This document shows positions 6,252-12,511 of a DNA stretch of 12,511 nucleotides, piece after piece (position 1 is the first letter of the stretch; every line of letters begins with the position of its first letter). The notes beneath the pieces are model-generated. The model searched no databases. It was not told the DNA's origin and worked only from the letters and a program-made list of their open reading frames with translations. Source of the DNA: Methanothrix sp. (GTDB lineage: Archaea > Halobacteriota > Methanosarcinia > Methanotrichales > Methanotrichaceae); the NCBI GenBank assembly GCA_023229165.1, contig JALNZQ010000061.1, positions 1-12,511 on the forward strand, given 5' to 3'. A program made the translations under genes and the position numbers.

Positions 6252-7423
6252 AAATTGCCCAAGTAATCTCTACACCACCTTTTGCTTGGGCAACGGGCGG
6301 TTGTGCAAGAGTTGCTTTTGAATTATCTAAGGAACTAGCGACACGTGGACATGAAATTACTATAATTACTACAGATTTGTATAAACCAAATAAAAGATAT
6401 GATTCCGATCCCGAGATAATTAACGGAATAGAGATTAAACGATTTAGGTATATCTCCGATTATCTAGCTTGGCATAGAAAAATATACATATCTCCAGCTT
6501 TGATAAAAAACTTAAAAAATAATTTAATTAATTATGACATAGTCCATTTACATGATTTGATCTCCCTGCAAGCATATTACACTTCAAAATATTGCAAAAT
6601 GTATGAGGTGCCTTATGTCGTATCGACACATGGGTCGGTAAATTGGCTATGTGAGAAACGATTTCTAAATACCTTTTACAAAAACAATTTTGGTATTAAT
6701 ATTTTAAACAACTCAAAAATTATTACAACTTTGAATGCGCAAGAAGCAAAAATGTGCGAATCAATAGGGATTGGTAAAAAGAAGATCAAAGTCTTATCTA
6801 ATCCAATTAATTTGGCAGATTATAGCAATTTGCCAAAAAAGAACAATTTCAAAAATAAATATAATATTAAAAATAATTATAAAGTTGTTTTATATTTGGG
6901 CAGAGTTGAAAAGAGTAAAGGATTAGATTTACTATTGTCAGCATTTTCAGACGTTATTAAAGATATAGAGAATTCTATCCTAGTAATAGTAGGTCCAGAT
7001 GATGGTTATCTTCCTAATTTGATAAGAATTGTGAAGAGTCTGAAACTGGAGCAAAATGTTATAATTACTGGCTATATTGATGAGGATGAAAAATTGGCAG
7101 CATATTTAAGTGCAGATGTCCATGTTTCTCCTCGTCCCTGGGAACCTTTTGGAATTACTTTGATAGAATCCTGTGCATGCGGTACGCCGGTAATATGCAG
7201 CAAGGGTTGCGGTATCGCAGATATTATTGAAAGTGGTGCTGGATTCACATTTAGTACGAAAGAAGATTTGAAAAAGTGTCTTATAAATATCTTATCTAGT
7301 AATGATAATGCAATTAAAAAAATTAGAACTGATTGCAAACAAATTGTTTCCAATCATTTTGATTCGGCCAAAATAGCAGATAAACTGGAGAATATATATA
7401 AAAAAGTATTATTGAAAAAATAA
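6248..7423 (+). CDS. family 4 glycosyltransferase with intact EX7E motif
   Basis: A GT-B transferase of 391 residues. The N-terminus MKIAQVISTPPFAWATGGCARV carries the glycine-rich loop near residue 18, followed by ELSKELATRGHEITIIT. HLHD at 100-103 and VSTHGS at 125-130 are typical acceptor-domain features. The donor domain has YLGRVEKSKGLDLLL (216-230), IVGPDDG (247-253), ITGYID (273-278) and WEPFGITLIESCACGTPVI (298-316). The catalytic EX7E pair is Glu299 and Glu307. It most resembles glycan-chain GT4 enzymes that use a nucleotide-activated hexose, but the donor cannot be specified. ATG 6248 overlaps the methyltransferase stop as ATGA, with GAGG at 6237-6240, so translation is coupled. It is among the most AT-rich genes in the window, with many AAA, AAT and ATA codons. 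It ends the first tightly packed gene string. Confidence 0.8.
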   Translation: MKIAQVISTPPFAWATGGCARVAFELSKELATRGHEITIITTDLYKPNKRYDSDPEIINGIEIKRFRYISDYLAWHRKIYISPALIKNLKNNLINYDIVHLHDLISLQAYYTSKYCKMYEVPYVVSTHGSVNWLCEKRFLNTFYKNNFGINILNNSKIITTLNAQEAKMCESIGIGKKKIKVLSNPINLADYSNLPKKNNFKNKYNIKNNYKVVLYLGRVEKSKGLDLLLSAFSDVIKDIENSILVIVGPDDGYLPNLIRIVKSLKLEQNVIITGYIDEDEKLAAYLSADVHVSPRPWEPFGITLIESCACGTPVICSKGCGIADIIESGAGFTFSTKEDLKKCLINILSSNDNAIKKIRTDCKQIVSNHFDSAKIADKLENIYKKVLLKK

Positions 7424-7479
7424 TGAGTTTTTAGTAATTACTTAAACATCATATCAGATTGAATAACATTAAACCCATA

Positions 7480-7487
7480 TTATATAA
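7480..7487 (+). promoter_or_regulatory. probable archaeal TATA box
   Basis: TTATATAA fits the archaeal TATA consensus closely. Initiation about 25 bases downstream would fall near 7505-7512, giving a leader of about 45-50 bases before the ATG at 7556. The site lies in the only large intergenic gap of the cluster, as expected for an internal promoter. AT-rich DNA makes chance matches common. Confidence 0.45.
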
Positions 7488-7497
7488 CGGCACAATA

Positions 7498-7510
7498 TGC
7501 GCAAAGCGCA
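7498..7510. repeat. short GC inverted repeat at the predicted transcription start
   Basis: TGCGC and GCGCA are separated by AAA, forming a 5-base stem in otherwise AT-rich DNA. It is placed 10-23 bases after the TATA-like box, overlapping the expected start point. It could be an operator for a dimeric repressor or a 5' leader hairpin; both ideas are inference. Confidence 0.3.
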
Positions 7511-7540
7511 AATCTTAGAGCCTATATCTTATACACAACA

Positions 7541-7547
7541 GGATGGT
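7541..7547 (+). promoter_or_regulatory. ribosome binding site deciding the start at 7556
   Basis: GGATGGT lies eight bases before the ATG at 7556 and resembles the archaeal GGAGGTGA signal. It supports that ATG. Confidence 0.45.
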
Positions 7548-7555
7548 AAACCCTA

Positions 7556-8758
7556 ATGGGAAATAAAAGAGAAATACTAATTATAAGTCCAGCTCTATTA
7601 GAAGCTGGAACAACGAGGGGGGGAGGTATTGAAAAAATAGATTATAGAGTTGCACAAGAGTTATCAAAACAATTTAGAGTAACTATATTTGGTGCATATT
7701 ATAAAGTATATGAAGAGAAAAAATATATAAGTGATAATTTTTTTGTCGAAAATGTTTTTTTTCCTGCAATGAATACCTATCCGCCGACGTCTATTACTCA
7801 GCATTTTATAAATTATTTTCTTCTAACTCCTATTTATTCACTATTTTTATTCATTAAATCCATACGTTTTATGAAAGGTCGTAAACAATTAATTGTGATT
7901 GTACATGGTGGTCTCCAAGGTCTTGTGGCTGCAATAGCAGCTAAGATAACCAAAAAAAAAATAATATACTCTGAGGGTAATTTAGCTCCTTGGATTGATC
8001 TTTATGCTAGGTCATTAAAGCTTCGGGCCCCACAAAAAATAGTTCATAAATTGGATTTAAATATAGATAAATTAATAGGATCGCTATCCGATTACATAAG
8101 AGTCCAAAGCCTCTTAATTGAAAAAAGCATGGTATGTCATGGAATTGATTCAAAAAAGATTAGGGTAATACCTGGTGGTGTGGATATCGATAATTTTAAG
8201 CCAATTACTCCTATTACAGGTATCTCTTCGATTTTAAAAGTGGGATTTATTGGCAGGTTAACTGATGAAAAAGGCGCTCAACTACTTCTAGAGATTGTTA
8301 AGAAAGCTTTAAATGAACTTCTAAATGTTCGTTTTATTATCCTAGGAGACGGCCCATATTCGCACGAATTTTTCCACTTATCTAATATTGAACATCAGGG
8401 ATTTGTATCAAAAACGGATTTTATCATGTGGTTGTCTAAATTACATATAGTATTATTTTTTCAAAAAGATTTGGGTTTAGCAGAACTGGAAGCAATGGCT
8501 TCAGGAAAAGCAATAGTTGCTTTGAACATGGGTGAAGTGCCACAAACCATAAAACATTTGGAAAATGGAATGCTTTGCACACCAGATGCGCAATCTTATA
8601 TCAATACAATCAGAATTTTAGGGGATGATCCTTTGTTGCTCGAAAATTTGTCAAAGGGCGCTCGAAAAACCGCGGTCAAGTCCTTCAGCTGGGATGTTAT
8701 TTGTTATGATTGGTTATCTCTGTGTATGGAGTGTTTAAAAGAGGAAAGAACTTTATGA
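7556..8758 (+). CDS. family 4 glycosyltransferase with altered EX7E motif
   Basis: A GT-B transferase of 400 residues. The N-terminal domain has the glycine-rich RGGGIEKI at 21-28 and IVHGGLQG at 115-122. The donor domain has IPGGVDIDNFKP (205-216), VGFIGRLTDEKG (229-240), ILGDGPYSHEF (262-272) and DLGLAELEAMASGKAIVA (305-322). In the usual EX7E motif the second glutamate is present (Glu312), but the first position is Lys304, an unusual change that may alter the reaction or merely reflect a GT4 branch where that residue is dispensable. The stretch at about 83-104 is hydrophobic and could anchor the protein to the membrane face. It opens the second gene string after the 132-base gap and ends in an ATGA overlap with the next gene. 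Substrates cannot be deduced. Confidence 0.75.
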   Translation: MGNKREILIISPALLEAGTTRGGGIEKIDYRVAQELSKQFRVTIFGAYYKVYEEKKYISDNFFVENVFFPAMNTYPPTSITQHFINYFLLTPIYSLFLFIKSIRFMKGRKQLIVIVHGGLQGLVAAIAAKITKKKIIYSEGNLAPWIDLYARSLKLRAPQKIVHKLDLNIDKLIGSLSDYIRVQSLLIEKSMVCHGIDSKKIRVIPGGVDIDNFKPITPITGISSILKVGFIGRLTDEKGAQLLLEIVKKALNELLNVRFIILGDGPYSHEFFHLSNIEHQGFVSKTDFIMWLSKLHIVLFFQKDLGLAELEAMASGKAIVALNMGEVPQTIKHLENGMLCTPDAQSYINTIRILGDDPLLLENLSKGARKTAVKSFSWDVICYDWLSLCMECLKEERTL

Positions 8759-9840
8759 TAAACAGGGAAATATATATTTTTCCACATCCTCGTGTATATA
8801 TAATCACTTTTGGAAAGGGTACACCGAGTGGGGAACCACAACTATATAAACTTAAAAAAATATTCAGTTCAATATTTGGGGAAGAATTTACAATTCTGGT
8901 GTCCAACAGAGCGAGTTCACTTTATGCTACTCAAAAAGAGACTAAATCTACATACACCCTTCTTCTTGCTGGCATGATTGAGTATCTACACATACATTCT
9001 GTGCTGAGAAAAAATATGCGTCGTGAGGATTTTATAATAATATTTGGTGTTTCAAGTGTGTTCCAGATACCTATAGTCCTAGTTGCGAGGATAAGGCGCG
9101 CAAAGGTACTGCTTTATTACGGTGGGGCGCCCAAATCGATTAGAACTAGTATTTTGCTCTTATTAGCTAATAAGATACTCCTTGGAAATCCGAATCTTTC
9201 GCAATTCTTTGGCATTCCTGATTGCTACCAAAATAAAATTGCCGACAATTGCCATCTTTTTGTTGATACTCCCCTTTTTAAACCACTTAAATATTATGGC
9301 GAGCGGGAAAAAGTTGTTGGTTACGTAGGAGTATTAACTCATGTAAAAGGTGTAAAGAATTTTTTGCGCGCAATACCTACAGTCTTGCAGCATAATCAAG
9401 ACATCAAGTTTATTGTAATAGGAAAAGGAGATCTAAAAGATGAAGTTGAGAGGCTGGTGGAGGAACTTAATATTGATAAATATGTTACAATGACAGGATG
9501 GATCAATTATACGAAGTTGCCGTCTTTTTTAAATGAAATGAAGTTATTAGTATCACCATCCTATAGCGAGGGCTTACCTTCGATAATTATAGAAGCTATG
9601 GCATGTGGAACTCCCGTTCTTGCAACTCCAGTTGGAGGGATACCTGATATTATAAAAGATGGGGATACTGGATTTATTATGGAAAATAATGATCCAGAGT
9701 GTGTTGCGGAAAATATTATAAGAGCTTTAAATCATCCTAACCTTGCTGAAATTGTGATTAACGCATGGGGGTTGGTAGAAAAAGAATTCACCTATGAAGC
9801 TACAATTAGACGATATAGAAAAATTGTAGAGGAGCTATAG
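8755..9840 (+). CDS. family 4 glycosyltransferase
   Basis: A protein of 361 residues starting at ATG 8755. This start overlaps the preceding stop as ATGA and is preceded by GAGGAAAG at 8741-8748; an upstream in-frame TTG at 8710 is therefore not chosen. The N-terminal domain (IFPHPRVYIITFGKGTPSGEP) is less typical, with a glycine-rich loop near 20-26 and YYGGAPKS at 121-128. The donor domain is textbook GT4: VVGYVGVLTHVKG (187-199), VIGKGD (221-226), MTGWI (246-250) and YSEGLPSIIIEAMACGTPV (270-288). The EX7E pair is Glu272 and Glu280, followed by ATPVGGIPDII. Donor and acceptor are unknown. It is followed after 10 bases by the large membrane protein. Confidence 0.8.
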   Translation: MINREIYIFPHPRVYIITFGKGTPSGEPQLYKLKKIFSSIFGEEFTILVSNRASSLYATQKETKSTYTLLLAGMIEYLHIHSVLRKNMRREDFIIIFGVSSVFQIPIVLVARIRRAKVLLYYGGAPKSIRTSILLLLANKILLGNPNLSQFFGIPDCYQNKIADNCHLFVDTPLFKPLKYYGEREKVVGYVGVLTHVKGVKNFLRAIPTVLQHNQDIKFIVIGKGDLKDEVERLVEELNIDKYVTMTGWINYTKLPSFLNEMKLLVSPSYSEGLPSIIIEAMACGTPVLATPVGGIPDIIKDGDTGFIMENNDPECVAENIIRALNHPNLAEIVINAWGLVEKEFTYEATIRRYRKIVEEL

Positions 9841-9850
9841 GTAGTCTAAA

Positions 9851-12037
9851 ATGAAACTAATGTTTGATAAAAAAGAAGGGTTAATATTCATAACCTTGAT
9901 AATTCTTTTATTCGATTCAATTATTCTCTTAGATATTTCTTTTTTAAGACAGATTATAGTATTCCTTTGTCTAACTCTTTTTCCAGGTTTATTGATCCTT
10001 CAAGTTCTAAAATTAAACGAGATAGGTTCTGCAGAAAAAGTTGTGTTGTCGGTCGGATTAAGCGTTTCTTTCCTAATGTTGTTTGGATTGTTCATAAATA
10101 ATTTATCACTTGCGTTTGGCTTTAAAACACCATTATCAACGATTCCTCTTTTGATTTCGTTTAACATTGCGTTCATTACATTAGCTATCATCGGATATAA
10201 AATAAACAAAACACCATTTCTTTCGCTTCAAAATTTAAATCTAACTACATCAGAAAAGGCACTTTTAGTTGTTCCGATTTTACTTCCAGCACTCAGCGTG
10301 TTTGGAATTCATGTCATGAATTCTACCGATAACAATATAATATTGGTAGGACTACTATCACTAATTTCTGCATATATTCTGTTAATCGCTCTAATACACA
10401 ATCGATTCTCTGAGAGGATTTGTCCATTTATCATATTATTGATAAGTGTTTCCCTCCTGTTAATGGTTTCCTTGAGGTCAAATCACATCATTGGAGCTGA
10501 TGAGCATAACGAATTCCTGCTCTATATGCTAATATCTAAGGCTGGATATTGGTCTCTTCTAGAACCAGATAATATCATTAATACGTGCTTGAGCGTCACG
10601 CTGCTTCCCGTAATATTTCAATCATTGTTAAGGGCGAATGGTGAGTACATATTTAAGATTTTTTATTCCATTTTTTTCTCTCTTTCTCCTGTAATAATAT
10701 ATATTATATCAAAGAAATATATCGGATACATCTACGCCTTTTTAGCATCAATTTTTTTTATGTCGTATCCGTATTTTTTCTGGCCGGAGTTAAATTCCCG
10801 TACGAGGGTAGCTGTAATTTTTTTTGCACTGGCATGCATGATTTTATTTCTTGATAGCTTGAACGAAATTAATAAAAGAATATTATTTATAATTTTTGTA
10901 ATTTCATGCATCATATCTCATTATGGAACTACTTATATATTCTTTATTGTGCTTCTTCTCACGATGACTGGGATGCAGTTAATTACTTATATCGCGGGAG
11001 TTCCTGAGTTAGAAGTCCGATTTCTGAAATCCTCAAAAAATAGAGAGGCTTTAAAGGACAATATACTCAACCCAGCTCCACTGAAAAAAAACATAAGTAT
11101 AACTATGATTTTATTATTATTTGTCGCATTATTCTATTGGTATAGTCAGCTCACCGGTGTTACATTTAACATCAGCGTGGAGTTACTGAGTACGACAGCC
11201 AAGAACTTAAACGATTTTTTTTTACTTGAATCTAGAGGGGTTACTACCAGTGATATTTTAGGAACGAGTGTTGCCTATAGTGGGATTCTCGCTAAGACGG
11301 AACTGGTTTTATCACGGCTATCTATTATCTTTATAGCCATTGGGGTGTTAAGCACAATATGGAATTGTAGGAGAAGGATATTTTATCTAAAATTCTTGCA
11401 GTCAAAAGTTGACTTAATTTTTTTTGTCCTCCCATTCGTGTGTAGCTTAGTGACAGCGACTACAATCATTCTTCCTTATTTTTCAACAAGCTATACATCA
11501 GGGAGAGTTTACCAACAAATGTTTATTATTCTTTCTATGTTCTTTGTCATTGGTGGCATAAAAATCGCCAAATCTCTGAAAGTAAAACCATGTTTGATCA
11601 TACTTATTGTGCTCTTACCTAGTTTTATGTGTGGCTCTGATTTAATAAGTCAGATATTTGATAAACCGCGAAGCATGGTCTTGAATTCAGAAGGATACGC
11701 CTATGATTATCTATTTATTCATGACCAGGAATGCTACTCAGCAATGTGGCTGCAGGAATACGGTGAATTGAAGGGCATGAAAGTTTATACTGACGTCACA
11801 GGCCAGTATAGGCTTATAAGTCAAGGTGGTATTTCACCAGGATCTATTGATTATTATTCATTAGTTGATAAGAATAAAAAAATATTGAATGGATATATAT
11901 ATTTAAGATATTTTAATATAGCTGGTCGCAAATTAGCTGACAGAGCATATAAGAGTCATAACATATCTGATTATCTTGATAGATTTGTTTTGAGAGGACC
12001 AATTTACAGCAACGGAGGTTCAGAAATCTATATATAG
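9851..12037 (+). CDS. large polytopic membrane protein, DUF2206-like, possible GT-C type enzyme
   Basis: A 728-residue protein whose first ~595 residues hold roughly 15 or more hydrophobic segments (for example 11-30, 32-53, 65-83, 95-115, 162-182, 190-207, 268-287, 291-308, 319-335, 343-379, 417-430, 521-545, 554-571, 580-595). A soluble tail of about 130 residues follows, ending GSEIYI. The layout, the LFPGLL...GLSVSF start and INTCLSVTLLP (243-253) recall the archaeal DUF2206 membrane proteins. An acidic motif GADEHNEF (215-222) follows a hydrophobic helix, the kind of position at which GT-C glycosyltransferases carry their metal-binding acidic residues. It could be a lipid-linked sugar transferase or a polymerase of the glycan; neither is proven. 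Start: ATG 9851 has GGTAG at 9840-9844 and lies 10 bases after the GT4 stop. It is the last gene of the string. Confidence 0.65.
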   Translation: MKLMFDKKEGLIFITLIILLFDSIILLDISFLRQIIVFLCLTLFPGLLILQVLKLNEIGSAEKVVLSVGLSVSFLMLFGLFINNLSLAFGFKTPLSTIPLLISFNIAFITLAIIGYKINKTPFLSLQNLNLTTSEKALLVVPILLPALSVFGIHVMNSTDNNIILVGLLSLISAYILLIALIHNRFSERICPFIILLISVSLLLMVSLRSNHIIGADEHNEFLLYMLISKAGYWSLLEPDNIINTCLSVTLLPVIFQSLLRANGEYIFKIFYSIFFSLSPVIIYIISKKYIGYIYAFLASIFFMSYPYFFWPELNSRTRVAVIFFALACMILFLDSLNEINKRILFIIFVISCIISHYGTTYIFFIVLLLTMTGMQLITYIAGVPELEVRFLKSSKNREALKDNILNPAPLKKNISITMILLLFVALFYWYSQLTGVTFNISVELLSTTAKNLNDFFLLESRGVTTSDILGTSVAYSGILAKTELVLSRLSIIFIAIGVLSTIWNCRRRIFYLKFLQSKVDLIFFVLPFVCSLVTATTIILPYFSTSYTSGRVYQQMFIILSMFFVIGGIKIAKSLKVKPCLIILIVLLPSFMCGSDLISQIFDKPRSMVLNSEGYAYDYLFIHDQECYSAMWLQEYGELKGMKVYTDVTGQYRLISQGGISPGSIDYYSLVDKNKKILNGYIYLRYFNIAGRKLADRAYKSHNISDYLDRFVLRGPIYSNGGSEIYI

Positions 12038-12046
12038 AGGGTGTCG

Positions 12047-12071
12047 GTTTAGTCCTTTGTCTTTATCTTTT
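12047..12071 (+). terminator. T-rich tract, probable archaeal terminator
   Basis: Directly after the stop of the DUF2206-like gene comes a pyrimidine-rich stretch with runs TTT, CCTTT, CTTT and CTTTT, without a preceding GC hairpin. Archaeal termination commonly occurs at such oligo-T tracts. Position at the end of the gene string supports the call. Confidence 0.4.
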
Positions 12072-12082
12072 AGAGCAAAAAT

Positions 12083-12098
12083 TTGGAAAATTTTCCAA
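12083..12098. repeat. 16-base perfect palindrome
   Basis: TTGGAAAATTTTCCAA is fully self-complementary with no spacer. It lies between the operon end and the transposase remnant. It could be a protein-binding site, part of the insertion-sequence end, or chance in AT-rich DNA. Confidence 0.45.
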
Positions 12099-12132
12099 TA
12101 TAGATTAAATTTGCCATAATTCTCGAACATGC

Positions 12133-12511
12133 TCAATAGGCTGTGGAGGACTTGCTCCGCATAAGGAGTTGGGACAACCTTGGCATCGAGTAGCTCCAAG
12201 ATATAATATCCAGAATATACTCGAAATAGCTAACTCATTGCTTTCTGCATGTGTCAAGGATAGTCAATTGATTCTCCCAAGCGGCCTTGCCGTATTCGCT
12301 TCGAGTTCCGTAGCTGATCTTCCTCTTGATCACGCCTTCCCGCACAGCTATCTCTGAACCGTTGTTATGTAACGGCAGCTCAGGATAGATCAGTACCTTC
12401 AGTAACCTATCCTTTCGCTTTCTTGTCGATGCTATTGTTTCATCCAGCATCACATAACCTGTTTTGGCTGTGTGCGAGAAGATGAAATCAAAGAGCCACT
12501 CAAGATATGCC
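12133..12511 (-). pseudogene. IS66-like transposase, 3' part, with in-frame TGA (runs off the window)
   Basis: On the minus strand the frame is open from the window edge to TGA at 12237-12235. It encodes AYLEWLFDFIF, then YPELPLHNNGSEIAVREGVI and KRKISYGTRSEYGKAAWE, then LTILDTCRKQ. The HNN(G/D)SE element with a KRK(I)S-x-GTRSE loop and the TCRK ending is the C-terminal part of an IS66-like DDE transposase. Beyond that TGA the same frame continues as VSYFEYILDIISWSYSMPRLSQLL and stops at 12135-12133. Family members normally read TCRK followed by a hydrophobic-Gly pair and a (V/I)S-aromatic-YEYI segment, so the TGA appears to replace a glycine codon (GGA to TGA). The copy is therefore probably inactive or makes a product 33 residues short. 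The 5' part lies outside the window. The exact insertion-sequence end is not visible, but may lie between 12038 and 12132. Confidence 0.65.

Larger units (their letters stand above)
7424..7555. other. 132-base intergenic region dividing two gene strings
   Basis: This is the only sizeable gap inside the cluster. It is strongly AT-rich and no ORF of note is visible in either strand. It contains a TATA-like box, an inverted repeat and the ribosome binding site of the next gene, so it probably starts a second transcript. Confidence 0.5.

Noticed and set aside
8710..8754. TTG at 8710 as start of the fifth GT4
   Set aside because: ATG 8755 has a GAGG site and the ATGA overlap used elsewhere in the cluster.
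12169..12357. plus-strand frame of 62 residues near the right edge
   Set aside because: It lies opposite the transposase remnant, whose minus-strand frame has clear family motifs.
1..12511. CRISPR array, tRNA, rRNA or riboswitch
   Set aside because: I looked for spaced direct repeats, tRNA-like cloverleaf ends and long structured leaders and saw none; the only gaps are short and AT-rich.

Overview
The window reads as part of an archaeal surface-polysaccharide (or protein-glycan) locus. It is most likely from a methanogen-type euryarchaeon such as the Methanosarcinales/Methanotrichaceae. The grounds are the large DUF2206-type membrane protein at the end (a family I know from archaea), frequent ATA, AGA and AGG codons, GGTGA/GAGG-type ribosome binding sites, a TATA-like box in the one real intergenic gap, and a T-rich tract rather than a bacterial hairpin terminator after the last gene. 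The genus is inference; no rRNA or other marker is present.

Left edge (1-204): a GC-rich stub holds the probable tail of an upstream gene and the first ~16 codons of a second, lost UDP-GlcNAc 2-epimerase. Its reading frame breaks off where the DNA abruptly becomes AT-rich, which marks an old recombination junction.

Nucleotide-sugar module (205-3367): capE/wbjB-, capF/wbjC- and capG/wbjD-like genes together give the known route from UDP-GlcNAc to UDP-N-acetyl-L-fucosamine. The capF equivalent is split in the same frame by a TAG directly followed by ATG, giving a reductase ORF and a cupin ORF. The reductase ORF has no ATG/GTG/TTG at the place where homology begins; it appears to start at an ATA inside an ATAA overlap with the capE stop.

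Transferase module (3382-12037): a WbuB-like GT4 (a good candidate to use L-FucNAc), a divergent GT4, a short COG4627-type methyltransferase, and a third GT4 follow with tiny gaps or overlaps. After a 132-base gap with a likely promoter come two more GT4 genes and a 728-residue polytopic DUF2206 protein that may be a GT-C type enzyme. From about 4.6 kb onward the DNA is visibly more AT-rich than the FucNAc module, so the cluster looks assembled from at least two sources. No flippase, phosphoglycosyl transferase or classical polymerase is visible here.

Right edge (12038-12511): after a T-rich putative terminator and a 16-base palindrome lies the 3' end, on the minus strand, of an IS66-like transposase carrying an in-frame TGA. 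Together with the broken epimerase on the left, this brackets the cluster with signs of recombination.

Working model: the first three steps make UDP-L-FucNAc, the five GT4 enzymes build a repeat or glycan on a lipid carrier at the cytoplasmic face, the methyltransferase modifies or caps it, and the DUF2206 protein acts on it at or across the membrane.
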